A stretch of 64,000 nt of DNA. It comes from Montifringilla adamsi. Taxonomy: Eukaryota > Chordata > Aves > Passeriformes > Passeridae. Position numbers and translations under genes: made by a program. Below are positions 1-57,944 of this stretch, piece by piece (the first letter of the stretch is position 1; each line of letters begins with the position of its first letter). Location of the stretch: contig JAGGNK010010337.1 in NCBI GenBank assembly GCA_017590115.1, positions 806,001-870,000 on the forward strand. Reading direction: 5' to 3'. Below the pieces are notes generated by a model, which searched no databases, was not told where the DNA came from, and saw nothing but the letters and a program-made list of their open reading frames with translations.

Positions 1-290
1 AGTTGGAATTGACAACTATTGCCTTACAGTCATGGCTTCTTTCTGTACAAAGCTGTAAATAAAAATATGGCCTCATAATATGACAGCTTTTGTGAAATGC
101 AGAATTGCTAGATCTTTACTGGGATTTCAGGTTAATGCAGTCCTTTAGGAAGATAAGTAATACTAATTATCTGTAAGTAATTCCAGTTGTTGTGCTGGGG
201 AGCCTCTGTTTGCTTACTGCTGCCTTTCTGCAGGTTTGCAAGCTTTTGGCTTATTATGTGAAATATTTTATGATGGATCCAAGAATCTTT
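1..290 (+). repeat. Direct duplication, copy 1 (may extend beyond window)
   Basis: Near-identical to 2724-3026. I count about five substitutions and one net 13-bp indel over roughly 290 aligned bases (about 98% identity). Homology stops after ATGGATCCAAGAA(T/C)CTTT. The 5' limit coincides with the window edge, and copy 2 begins at the matching base. Confidence 0.93.
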
Positions 291-1046
291 CCCAGTGAAA
301 GATTTTCTCACTTTCTGCTTTAAGCCACCAGGGGTTTAAGAAAGTAATAATGGGCAAGGAGCACCTTTTAACATCATATGATGGATTTATCTTGGCCCAA
401 ATATTACATCCCAAATTCTGACTTTTAAGTTGGTTTTACAGTGTGTATAACTGGGGTATTTTTTGCTGATAAGCTTTCACTGTCCTGCTTATATTTTGGG
501 ATACCTTACTGTGTTTGTGATTATGCAGGTGCTTTGCTGATGAAATTGGGGGGAATCTGTAGAGGTTCTAAAAATGGGCAGTATTTATCCATAGCCCTGA
601 ATTACCCTGAGAGGAGCAGGGCTTGGCCTGGGTGAGTCTTGCTCAGGCTGGCTCTATGTCCCTTGTCATTTACTGCTGGAGAGGCAGGGAGAGACCCACA
701 GGACAGGTCACAGCCTCAGGTTTAAAACTCCACAGCATTTTACAAGCCTTTGAATGTTCTCTTGTCGTGGTTATTAACTAAGAGGGAAGCAGTTCCATTG
801 ACTTTTTCCTGTTACCAGAATCATTAGATCCCAGTAGTCTGACTCTTGCTTTTCCTTCTCAGCCTCTTTACAGCTCCCAAGCTCCTCCCACTTTTGTCTT
901 ATTTTTGGTTTTTACCATTGGGTTTATAGGGAGAAACATCTTTAAAGCAAGTTTTTGTCATGGCTGATACTTTCAATGATGTTTCAGACTTCTTTTTTTT
1001 TTTTTAATTCTGCTGGTAGTGATTAACTAATATTTTTTAATTTTAG

Positions 1047-14127
<13,081 letters not shown>

Positions 14128-15140
14128 CCTCCTGTCCCACAGGAAAAACTGTTGTTAAAAACACAGAGAAAAGCAACAAGGAGTGGATCTCGTTAGTATG
14201 CAGAAGTTCTGTCTTGCCAGTACCTTGTATCGTGAACTTGTTCATGGCCCAGAAATGCAACTTTGACTTTTCTTGAAGGAAACTCCAGAAATAGTACAGG
14301 CAAATGGATAGAAGCTGTAAACTCAATGTAAAAAAGAGGATTTTGGTATAAATCTATTTTAGAGTTTATTTGCTGATTTGCTTTTTACACACTTTCATGT
14401 GAAAGAGATAGAGATGAGTATTGTGCAGCTTATTTTAAAGCTGCAGTATTTCCTTGCCATAGAAAAAGTGCAGTGAGCCTTTCAGCATTCTGTGAACTTG
14501 CCTTCAGATATGCTGTATGTCATAGACCCCAGTGTATACACTCCATTTCTGCTGAGAAGGTCATTCTATAGTTTTTAAACTAATATTTTATATATTAACA
14601 TTATTACCAATGTTTGATTTTTAAGGTGTTGGGTCATGTTCTGCTGCAAGGGAACTACAGATCTGATCTGTGCTTTTAATAGCTCCAAAGCACTGATTTG
14701 TCAACAATATTTTTTTCCTTTATTTTTGTTGTCAGTATTATTTTTAGTGAAATCCAGGAGACTGAACCGTGAAATGTCCAGAGATCAAAGTAATATTTTT
14801 CATATTGGTACGCAATTGCACAGGAGAAGAAATTAAGTCTGTTTTTTAACTGATGTTTTTTATTTATTTAACCTATCATTGTGTTTTGTAAGTTTGTCTT
14901 TAAAAAAAAAATCTTCTATGATACAACTGGCTATATTATGTTGCAATTCAGAATTTACAGTGTAGCCCACTTAAATGAAAAACCTGGAGTAAATGTTCAT
15001 AACACAAGAACGTTTCCACTTAAACCAGCCTTTTGAAGCTTGGTATACGGTTGCTGCTGGTAATTCTCTTAACTGCTAATAAAGAGGGACATGAGTTCCC
15101 CAGATGCCAGATGACTAAATAAAAACCGCTATACCCCATC
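14128..15140 (+). other. DENND5A: DENND5A 3' UTR (probable)
   Basis: AT-rich noncoding sequence follows the stop codon. It has a TTTTTATTTATTTAA stretch near 14855 that resembles an AU-rich element, and two AATAAA hexamers at 15078-15083 and 15118-15123. A length of about 1 kb suits what I recall of the mammalian transcript. The end is inferred, and later AATAAA sites could extend it. Confidence 0.6.
15078..15123 (+). terminator. Poly(A) signal pair for DENND5A
   Basis: Two canonical AATAAA hexamers lie 40 bp apart, at 15078-15083 and 15118-15123, about 0.95 kb after the stop codon. Cleavage would be expected 10-30 bp beyond either one. Confidence 0.5.
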
Positions 15141-18100
15141 TGAAGTAATAACAGTATACCTTACTAACAAGTATAAGGATTTCTTAACGTTTCTGAAAAG
15201 ACAGTGGTATTAAGGTTTTTTCTTTTCCTTTTGAGTGCATATGTCTTGGATCCTGTTGTCACAGTCTGCTTCATTTGGGATGCTTTTGTTTTTAGCAAAG
15301 AAAGTTTAGTCCATTTCTGCTATGAAACACAAACATTTTGAAAGCTTAATTTATTGGAGATCTGGAACTTGGCAAACGCCTAAAGGCATCTCTGTTCATT
15401 TGAGTCCTCTGATAAAAATCTCTTTGAAATGAATATGTGACTTAAGAACAGGCTGATTTATCAGCATCACAAATTACTGTACAGAAGTTCAGGGCTGTGT
15501 ATTTAAGAGGTCTCCACTGTATAAACTTATCTCAGTATTGTCTCTCTTTGGGGAAGCAGAGTCCAAGTTTTTTGGTTCATACAATGTTGTAGCACTTTTA
15601 CTTTACCTACAGCTTAGTCACATCTTGTGATAGTTTTATTTCCATAATTTATGAGTATAGCACATGTATTAAATTTTTGACTATTTTTACTTTTGTCCTA
15701 TTTATTTCATTATTAAACTGAGAAGTTCCTTTGTCACTACTTATCAGAGCAAGATTCTTCTTTGATTTCACAGCAGCATTAGGAAGATGTGAGAGCAATG
15801 TCTGAGCCACTCCTCACATGGGGTGGGTGCAAATTCTTTCACAGCTTACAGGAGTATTCTCTGTGTGTGTAGGGTTGGTTTTGTTGGTGTGGTTTTTTTT
15901 TCATTTTTCTTCCCACTTTGGAAGGGAAAAAATGTTTTACTGCATTCTAAGGATTTCATATATTCAACTTAATATGTTAGGATGGTCTTTTTACACCTGC
16001 CCTAAATTGTTTATGCATTAATAATAGCAAAACAAAAATTGGTTTATTTTGGGGTGGTTTCTTTGTTCATTTGTTTTCTGTTGTTGTTGTTTTTGTTTCA
16101 GCTGTATTGAAAATAACTTTACTATGCATGTGTATTTCACAGAGAATATTAAGTAAGAAAGAAAGGTTCCATATTTTGACCTTGACAGATGAGTTGATCC
16201 TGTTAAAAGCATATATCTCATAGTATTAAGGGTGGATTAATTTTATATTGCATGAGGTAATTACCCTGAACTAAGATTCTTTTTTTGTCTTTTCTTTTTT
16301 TCCTTCCTTACACAAGTTTACCTAGTGAGACATGATACCACTGGCCTGATGGCTGTTTTGGTGTGGATTGTTTTGCCCTCATTAGGACAGTTTGAGGTAC
16401 CTGGGATGGGCAGAGGCTGGGATTTGGTGATTGCCAGGGGTGGGCTTCTTGGCTGTCCCATGGGGATGATGCTGCCCATCAGTGAGAGCACCCTGAGTGC
16501 TGGCTGTCCTGTGCAAAAGGAGCACACAGAGATCCTCTTCCAGCTCCTAGGTTACTTTATCATCACAGGAAAAGCCAGTTTGAGATAGACCTTCCTCTTC
16601 CTCTCACAGGGGGCCTATGCTTGATCCTGTTGGGGTTCAAAGCACTTTGTGCTGTGGACTTCCAAGTCTGCAGGGATTTGCTGCACTGATGGAGCAGTAG
16701 AAGGTTCTGAGATGCAGCAGAAAAAAAGCTGGTTTTGTTAGCTCCAAAGGCAGCCAAGGAAGAAGAAGATACTAAATACAGCCAGTGCCAGGATTTTGGG
16801 AGGAGATTTAGCTGGCATGTGTAAGAGCAGCCCAGGCTGTAGGAGCAGCCAGAATCCCACCACTCTGCAGGGTTCACCTCAAACCCACCCACTTCTCTCG
16901 TGGCTGTTCCTTAGCAGCAGCCCCACAGGATAAGGTGAGGATCCAGCATTTGCCCTTGCCATGCCACTGCTGAACTTCACAGGAACAAACAGTGTAGTCA
17001 GCACCTTTTATCCAGAGCTTTGTAAAATCCTTCTCCCTTTGTTCAGAGTAATGCAGTTTTAACTTTTTTTCATGTTACTTTTCCAAAATAAGGGGGCAGG
17101 TTTGGTAGGTACAGTTAGTGTGGCTGTGCTGTTCTGTTCAGTGGGGATTTTTTGGTAACTGTTAATGAGAAAAGATTATAATCTTTTTAACAACGCACAT
17201 TCATTCTAAAGAGAGAAATGCAGTGATAAAAAAGTAAGCAGCTCATCATGGAGTAAATACATAGTGCTAAACTAGCCAAATATGTTTACAGGCTCATACC
17301 TGATTTGAAGGAAAAATTAGGCTATCACTTTTTATCACTTATTGTCACAATTATTTAGGCTTCTTTGGTTAATGCTACAATGATACTTTACACAAAAAGA
17401 AAATGCAAATTAATAAAGTTTGGTTTAAATGTAATTAAATACTATGATGGTAAGTTTATACAAAAGGAAAAAAAAACCCAAAACACCTTTACCTGCTATA
17501 AACTTTAACCACCTGATATTCTGTAGCTGAAAACATATTCATGAACTGGAGACTATTCCACAACTTTTTCCATTACAAAGAGTATTTTTCAAACTGCTCA
17601 AATGGAACTTACTAGCTGGATGACCCATACTTTTTATGTGTTTTAAATTCATGAATATGTTACGATTTCTGCAGTGAAACTATTCAGATTTAACATTTTC
17701 TGTATATTGTCAAATGAATTTTGTCTGTAGTGAAGAGACTATAGGATACTTGAAAATACTTGAAGAAATTGTACACGTACTTCACATCTTTGTAGCTCTT
17801 TATTTTATACCTAGAGATTGGTGTTAAACTAAGATAAAGCATCAATACCTTATAAACTATATATTTTACTACATGGGGAAATCACTGGCTTGTTATTTTT
17901 AAGGGCCGTGTTGAAGTTTACATTATAATGACAAAACCAGGTACTGTTTTCCTTTTTTTTTTTTAATTTTTCCTGTGACATTTCAATCCATTGGACATTA
18001 AATGTGAATTGGATATACAAAGAGGTTTTACAGGTGTAGCTCATTTGCTGAATTGCAATAAAATTTGTCTTCTAACATGAAAAAATAGCATTAATGTGCT

Positions 18101-18200
18101 ATTTTCATAAAGCCTGGTATAATTTGGCTGATCATCTGGCTCATTGCCTGGCTGCAGGTCTGTGGGACATTTTAGTGGCTCGTTTTAGGTCTTTGTTGTA
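15141..18200. other. AT-rich intergenic DNA (or extended 3' UTR)
   Basis: No exon-like open frame with splice signals and no recognised repeat family. It contains short T-rich and TTG-rich tracts (for example 16078-16100) and scattered AATAAA hexamers. The short open frames here show no family similarity. Confidence 0.5.
18057..18062 (+). terminator. Possible distal DENND5A poly(A) signal
   Basis: An AATAAA hexamer (GCAATAAAATTT) sits in continuing AT-rich, stop-dense sequence before composition changes at about 18.2 kb. It could end a long alternative 3' UTR of about 3.9 kb. This is inference only. Confidence 0.25.
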
Positions 18201-19000
18201 CAATTTTGTGTCTGATCTGTTCAGCTACAGCTGCTCCAAGGCAGCCTTCCCCAGGCCATCCCTGTCAGACTGCCAGCAGTGGGGGAGCTGCCTGCTCAGG
18301 GAACGGGGACACGGGGAAGGCAAAGGGACCAGCACACACCCTCAGACGTGCTGCCGTTCCCTCTGTTCCAAACCACGTCAGGTCATCACTGAATGCTCTG
18401 TTCCACCAGGGAAGGCAGAAGGGAAGGAGCTGGATCATTGATCTGGAGGTATCTCTGTTGCTTCACCTCTCACACCCCCCTGGTCTGTGGTGGAGACATT
18501 TTTTAAGCAAAGCAAAATAACAAGCGTCGATATCCCTTTTGGGGAGCTGCACTGATCTGCCTGAGCTGGGGGTGATCCTGCTCTGCCAGCAGCTGGTGGT
18601 GTCACCCTGGGGGACGCCAGAGGGTGAGCTGGGCCTGGGCCGTGCTCTGGTGAGCTGCTGCTCATCCTGGGACAGGTCTGGGGGTGCAGTGGTGGCCTTG
18701 GTGCGTGCTGTGCGTGTGCTGGGCCTGTGAGGGACACCCGAGCTGCTCTGCTGGGCAGGGGCCTGCTGCCCTGATCCCCTGCAGCGATGGACGCGGGCAG
18801 GCCTGCGCGCAGCTGAGGTGAGCGCAGCTTCGTTCGTTCGCCTCACGCAGGTGGCGGCCTCAGGTGCTTCAGGTTTCCTGCAGGGAAAAGGAGCACCAAG
18901 AGCAGGGCCTTGCTGGGCAAAGTGTGTGGTGCAACTGCTGGGTGCACAGGCAGGGGCTGTTCGCTGGCTGCTGGGGTCTGAAATGTTACCATTTGTTGTA
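18200..19000. other. GC-rich intergenic patch with a small CpG cluster
   Basis: GC content rises and CpGs cluster around 18780-18850 (GACGCGGGCAGG, TTCGTTCGTTCG). A minus-strand open frame of 199 codons (18463-19062) overlaps open frames on the other strand. It has no domain similarity I recognise and looks compositional. An enhancer or weak promoter is possible but unsupported. Confidence 0.4.
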
Positions 19001-21560
19001 GCAATGACTTGGAAAGCTCTCACAGGGAAATACAAATGTCTAAAAGTTATTTCACACCACAAAGTGTCACCTTTTTTCCCCTAGTATTCCAGAAATGTGT
19101 ATTAGTAGGCCGTGCTGTGTTCAGCTCTGCAATAAACAGGAACTGTTCTTCATTTCAGTGACAGTGGCATGTTAAGATGCAGATCCTGCAACATTTAAAA
19201 TGTCACTGGTGGATCTGATGTTTGGGGAATGTTTTTCTACAAATGGCATAAAAAGACAAGGCATATAAATTACATGGGAGGGTTTTTAATGCCCCTTGTG
19301 ACCAGAGAATCCAGAAATTTCCTCTGCCTCAGATGAGTCCTATGCAGTCCTGCTGATTACTGAAGATGTGTTATTTTTACACAGAATTCAGCAACCCTGG
19401 GACACTAAGATGGGAAGTGCAAAAATTTGAGTTATAAATTTCAAAGAAAAACAATTACTCAAAACTCAGTGCACACTTGGAGATGAGCAAGGCTTGAAAC
19501 TACAGCTCTGAGACATTTTTTTATTTTAAAGTATTTCCTCACTTGTCAGGATCCTACTTTGCTTTTACCATTCTGGCATCTCCCAGCCCTCCCAGTTGTT
19601 TTCAGCTGCTGTCACAAGCACTCATCATGCTTGCTCAGTCATGCTAAATTTTGGGTCAATATGATGCAGGCCAGCAGAGTTGCTACTTCTCATTAAAGTG
19701 CAGATGAAATGGCAATCTATATGTCTTCAGATATTGTTTGGCCATCATTAAATAATGAAATTTCACAAGGATTATGAAGCATAAAGCAATTTTCAACCCA
19801 AATTTACAGACAAGAGTATTCATCCCTGCTCAGGACATCAGGTGTACAATTTTTGAAGCAGATTTTACATCCAGCTGCTCTGTGGCAGCTTAGTCTCCAT
19901 CTCCCAGTGTAAGGCAACTGCATGTGATAGTGAAAATGGAGAGCAGAGAGGAATTGGGTGTTTCACCTCTGTGGAAGTAGCTGTTTGGCAGGATCTATTT
20001 TCCTCCCTGAAACTTTGTTACTTGATTTTATTTTAAATTGCTGGGAAAAAAAAAATCCCCAAAGTCCTATTTGGGTTGTGTTCCTGTCCAGCTCTCCTGG
20101 TATGGTTGTTTTCCTTTCCTCATACTTAGTGCTGAAGTTGAATCTTGAGAATTTTTCTAGCTTCTCTCTCCCAGTAAAGGTCTTCGTGCCCAGAGCAGTC
20201 ATCTGTCACTGTGACTCTGTGAATGGAAATAGTTAAAAAGGCTGCAGAAAGGCATCCGAGTTGAGGTCTGAGCTTGTCTGGTTTGTGTCTTTAAAGAGAT
20301 ATTTTAATGGCAATTCTTCATCATAAACAAATGTGTGTTATATGTGAAATAATAGCCAGGATCCTTCACAAAACACTTTGAGCTTTATGTATAAGAAATG
20401 GCTTCATTAGCTAAGATAAATTTGATATTGTTCTGTTTGTTTTCCAAGCTGCAGTGGGATCTTTTGATCTAACTTAAGCATTCCCAAATATTTATGTCTC
20501 ACTTTATGTTTTAGTTTACAGAAGTAAGAAAGATGCTTTGCTTTTACGGTGCCTCAGAAAGCTTTGGATATTTTGGTTACACGACTCTTCAGTGTCTCTT
20601 ACTGGTTTTTCTGCTACACTCTTCATATGTGTTCTTATTTTTCTTTTGCAAATCTTGTGATCAAAGTTAATTTAATTAATACTGGTTGAGTTCATTGAGG
20701 GGACTTGCCTGGGCAGTGTCTGAAATGAGTACCAGCTTTTCTGTGAGTGGTTTGAAGCCATGTGCCTGGATGGGAGATGGCTTCCCTCTCCATTTGGGAG
20801 AGCTGTTTGTGGAGACACCCTGAGTGATATCCCTGGATGAGAGATGTGCAGGTGTGCCAATTCCCACCCCAAGTATGATGGTTTATTCAGGAGATCATGG
20901 AAACTGGCGAGAAACCCTTCATTCATTTTTTGCTTTCTGATGGTGAGGGGAAGATTGGGATATGGTGCAGGGCTGGAAAATCCTTGGAGTGTTTAATGAG
21001 CAGCTTTATGTATTTATAGATGACATTGCCTAAGACTGAAACCGTCCAGGAGACACAAAAGGTTGCTTCTCATTGGACTTAAAAAGAGAATAACTTTGAT
21101 CATTTCAAAAGCAATGAAGCCTAATGCTCCAGTGAGAAAGGAGAGTGGTAATTTATAGCTGCCATTAAGGAAACAAAGACAAAGACTGAGGGAAAGTTTC
21201 ATTCTGAAGATTTACTAATGTGTATAAACCGCCCTTGCAACTAGAAACAGCTCGGTATTTCTCACAGAACAAAACAAAAGAGAAAGGGCAGTGAAATGGG
21301 GATGGGAGGGAGGGGTGGAAAAGAATACTGCCTCCTTTTGCTCCCAGCCTGAAAGGTCAGACATTATTTAGGAAATGATAATTTCAGTGAATAATGTATG
21401 AGCCAATTTTACCTGCCAAAGGAGCGACAGCTGTGAGAAATCCCTGGCTGGGAATGGAGGTGGGATGGGGCTGCGTTGGGGGTGGGGTGATGCGTGGGCT
21501 TTGGCATGGCCTTCAGCCAGGGATTCACGCTCTGCAGTGGGCTGTAATTACCCGGTAAAC
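19000..21560. other. Intergenic DNA upstream of the CpG island
   Basis: Unremarkable AT-rich sequence in which I see no exons, RNA genes or recognisable repeats. Being 5' of SCUBE2, it may hold regulatory elements that cannot be identified from one sequence. Confidence 0.5.
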
Positions 21561-21588
21561 ACGTCAATATTGTAGTGAACTGACCCAA

Positions 21589-22370
21589 CGGAGGCCGGAG
21601 CGCCTCGCGTGTGTCCGGGCTGCCCCGGGCTCCCTGCTCGGGCTTGTCCGCGCCGGGCGATGCTTCCCGGGCGGCGGGGAGCCCCGGCAGCCTGCGTGTG
21701 CGGCATTCCCGCTCCGGCGGGAGGCAGCGGCTCCGCGGACACCTGCGTTCGGGGCGCCGCAGGTGTGCGAGCGCCGGGGCGGGGCTGGGGCGGTTCGTAT
21801 GCCGGGCAGCGGGGCCGGGCAGGGCAGGGCCCGCGCCGGGCGGCCCCGCCGCGCTGCCCCTGCCCGGTGAGTGCCCCCGCTCCCTGCCCCTGCCCGGTGA
21901 GCGCCCCCGGTCCATGCCCCTGCCCGGTGAGTGCCCCCGCTCCCTGTCCCTGCCCGGTGAGCGTCCCTGGTCCCCGCTCGGTGAGTGTCCCCGGTCCCTG
22001 CCCGGTGAGCGCCCCTGGTCCCCGGCTCGCCCCAGCCCCTCACAGCGCTCCCCCCGCGGGCACCGCGCGGTCCCGGCTCTCCTCTCCTATCCTCTCCAGG
22101 CCGGCGGCCAAGGGCCGGGGCCGGTGTCGGTGCGAGGTGCGGCCGTGGCCGGGGCCATGCCCGGCGCGGGCGGTCGCTGCCCGCGGGGCGCTCGGGCTCC
22201 CCGGGTGCTGCCAACGCCGCTTTCCCGGCGGTTCCCGCTGCCCTGGGAGCGGGGAGAGCGCCGGGACGGGCACCTGGGGAGGGGGGTGTGTGCCGCGGGT
22301 GAAGATGCCTTCGGACCCCGCGGAACCAGCCCCTGGATTCTCCCGCCGCCCCCTCCTGCCAAGTTGAAAG
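21589..22370 (+). promoter_or_regulatory. CpG island, probable SCUBE2 promoter region
   Basis: This is the only dense CpG island in the window. Very GC-rich sequence with frequent CpG and GC-box-like GGGGCGGGG (about 21776) begins abruptly at about 21589 and fades after 22370, with weaker CpG content to about 22620. It lies 1.8-2.6 kb before the first recognised SCUBE2 EGF exon and 7.5 kb after the DENND5A stop, so SCUBE2 is its natural owner. Long open frames on both strands here (up to 403 codons on plus, 216 on minus) are expected from stop-poor GC-rich DNA and are not called as genes. The transcription start was not located. Confidence 0.7.
21854..22021 (+). repeat. GC-rich tandem repeat, 4 x 30 bp + 2 x 24 bp, each with a splice-donor-like core
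   Basis: Units begin at 21854, 21884, 21914, 21944 (30 bp each), 21974 and 21998 (24 bp each). Each contains CGGTGAG(T/C), with the GT at 21867, 21897, 21927, 21957, 21981 and 22005, and the base after GTGAG alternates T, C, T, C, T, C. Both unit lengths are multiples of three, so every unit keeps the same phase. Flanking units differ by a few substitutions. Confidence 0.9.
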
Positions 22371-24198
22371 CTGCGATGTTTGCTCGCAGTCTCGTTCCTC
22401 CAGGGTCTCTCTTCTGCTCGGGATACTGTTACTGCAAGTGGAAATACCTCTCTCTGTGCCTACGGATTTTTCCTAGCCCTCATTCCACGCCTTTGCATGC
22501 ATTAGTGATGCGGCTTCTAGTTGCGGTTCTTTACCGCACGCTGCAGATCACAGAGGGGCGGTGTAAAAATAACAGCCCAGCTGAGCTGCTGTCCTGCCGC
22601 TGCCACGAGATCTGCTTGATGTCTCTGTGTCCTGCCTTAGAGGGAAGCCCCCTCCTCGCCGTGTGTTTTCTGGGACCCCTCTTGCCGGGGCAGGTCTGTG
22701 CCCCTGGCTCGGGCAGGGCAGAGCTGGCGGTGCCCAGGGCACACAGTCTGCACGTGTGGCTGCTGCTCCTTTATGCCCGCTGTCTGTCCTTTCCTGCCCA
22801 TCCTTTCTGTTTGCCCCACTAGCTGGGGACTCCTCAGCTATTGCCCGTGCCCTTCCTTGCATGATTGCTCCTTCAATTCACAGCCTCCCACATTTTTTAA
22901 TGGCTTGACTTCCCTGCTTTGACAGGAAGCCGATTCTGCTGCTCTTCCCAGCTGCTTCCCGCTGTTTGCCACCTTCTCCTTTCTTGCTGATGGCAGTATC
23001 TGGGGACCCCATCGCTGCTGCTGGAGCTGTGTGCACCTGAGAGCCAGGAAGGCACTGCTGCTCTAACACTGGCTCTTTGCCTTGTTTCCCACTGCCAAAC
23101 CCCATTAGGAGTTAAAACCAAGTGAACACTTTCTGCAGTTGGCAGCTGCTGCAGTACCTACAGGCATATTTTGTGATTGGGGGAAAGGAAAAAAAAAAAA
23201 AAAGAGCAGGATGAATGCTATAATTGTAAATGGGAGAAGTGCTGGCTGAAATTTCCATTTGGAAAGTGATCCCCACCATAAAAAGTGGCTGACTATTGAA
23301 GTAGTCTCTTTCTGCTGATACTCATGCACTACTTCTTGGTTTAGGAGGCACTTTTTGTACCTGCATGGGGTGTTGCTCCTACAATTATCTCTTTTAGCCA
23401 GTTGCTGGAAATCTTCCTGTTTCCATGCTTCAGTTTTCTTCTGCTGTGTGAAAAACTTGTGCTGATGTCTTCTGCTGCCTGTAACTTTTCTTCCTCTTCT
23501 GTCTACACTTCTTCATCTCCAGGACTTCTTCCTGTTGGTGTTTCTCTTTCTCTTCATTTCTTCTTCTCTGAAGTTTCCACCTGGATATTTTGCTTCAGTT
23601 TGCTGTGCTTTGAGATGGCTGGCCAGGTGATTTGGCAATGCTGCTCCCCAGATACAATTCTTGTATTAAAAACAATTATTTTACGATTGTACATCTGTTT
23701 AATGGTAAGTCAGTCTTTTAACTTGTTGGTGGTGACTTTGAAATACATTTCAGTCCTCTCCCCTTGTTATTTTCAAAATCCTTGGGCTTTCTGCAGGTGA
23801 TACATGGATGTGATCAAGAACTCTTTCAGTGACTGCTTTTTGTTAATCAGAAAGATTAACAATCTCTGATGAATCTCTGTGAAACTATCAGCTGAATTTC
23901 ACAGAGCATCCAACCCTTACGAGATTGGTTTGGATGCATTTATACATGTGCACAAAAGCTTACCATGGGCTTATCTGAATTGCATACAAATATATCCATA
24001 AGCAGGTAGAATGTGACAGAAATTGAAGTGCAGATGCTGTCTCTGTCTGTGTCTGTCCTGACACATAAAACCACACAACATTCTTGTGGGCAGCACAGAG
24101 AGGTGCTCAGCCTTGTCATCTCCTCAGGGATGTGTTCAGGAGACACGCCCTGCTCTCCTCCTGCTGGCATCCCTCCTGAGCCTGCTGTCTCTTCACAG

Positions 24199-57277
<33,079 letters not shown>

Positions 57278-57938
57278 CTGGCACTGAACTTAAAAGCTAA
57301 ACCAGCCCTGGGCATGCACAGAGGGGCTGTGGTAGGTGGGGCTGCTCTCTGTGTTTTACACACTGGCAAAGGCACTCCAGGGAACCTTGCCAGCTCCGTT
57401 CTTGGCAGAGTTTGGCTTTCTCAGCTAATATAAATATTTTGGTGAACAGAATTTTGATTCCTTTCCAGATAATACCTTTTGGGTACCAAAGGATACCTCT
57501 CGGGTCCCTGAATTGGAGACTGCCCATGATTTCTGTAACTGAAGGGCGCCAAGCAGAAGTTTGTAGAGCTCTGCCCTGTTGCTTCATCAGCACCTGTAAA
57601 AGCTCATGAGGACAGACAGGCTAAGCAGTGTGGTTTGGGATGAACCCTGGGCTGCCATTAATGCATGTTACCTCAACAAAGCTGGGTTCATGTTGGGTCT
57701 CGCTGAAAGTGAGAACAGGATTGATGACTCTCTTAACATTTGCTACGCAGGAAATTCAGAGCTAAGGTTGACATAGTTTTAATTCAAACCAGTGAGGCCA
57801 AGAACTGCACAAGGTGCACTTTTTCTTTGAACTACACATGGCATGAAGCAAAGGGTTGAATATCAGCTTGGATGTTCAGGGTCTGGCTCACACAGTGTCC
57901 ATGGAAGTGACCTATTGGCTTACGTGGAGTGATACCAG

Positions 57939-57944
57939 AATAAA
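57939..57944 (+). terminator. Candidate proximal SCUBE2 poly(A) signal
   Basis: Canonical AATAAA in CAGAATAAACCG, about 660 bp after the stop codon. Confidence 0.4.

Noticed and set aside
18463..19062. 199-codon minus-strand open frame
   Set aside because: No recognised family, Pro/Ala/Ser-rich, overlaps open frames on the other strand and lies in a GC-rich patch.
22508..22560. ATG followed by RLLVAVLYRTLQ as a SCUBE2 signal-peptide start
   Set aside because: The hydrophobic stretch is short, and the nearest donor-like GTGTAA leaves phase 2, incompatible with the phase-1 EGF1 exon.
21564..22822. Very long open frames in the CpG island (403 and 252 codons on plus, 216 on minus)
   Set aside because: GC-rich stop-poor DNA with a tandem repeat gives overlapping open frames on both strands. 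Products are low-complexity Pro/Arg/Gly with no domain or signal peptide. Only the phase compatibility of the 403-codon frame with SCUBE2 exon 2 was kept, as a finding.
23402..23800. Hydrophobic N-terminus (LEIFLFPCFSFLLLC) as a signal peptide for SCUBE2
   Set aside because: It comes from the pyrimidine-rich tract, where Phe, Leu and Ser codons are expected, and no phase-1 donor follows at a sensible distance.
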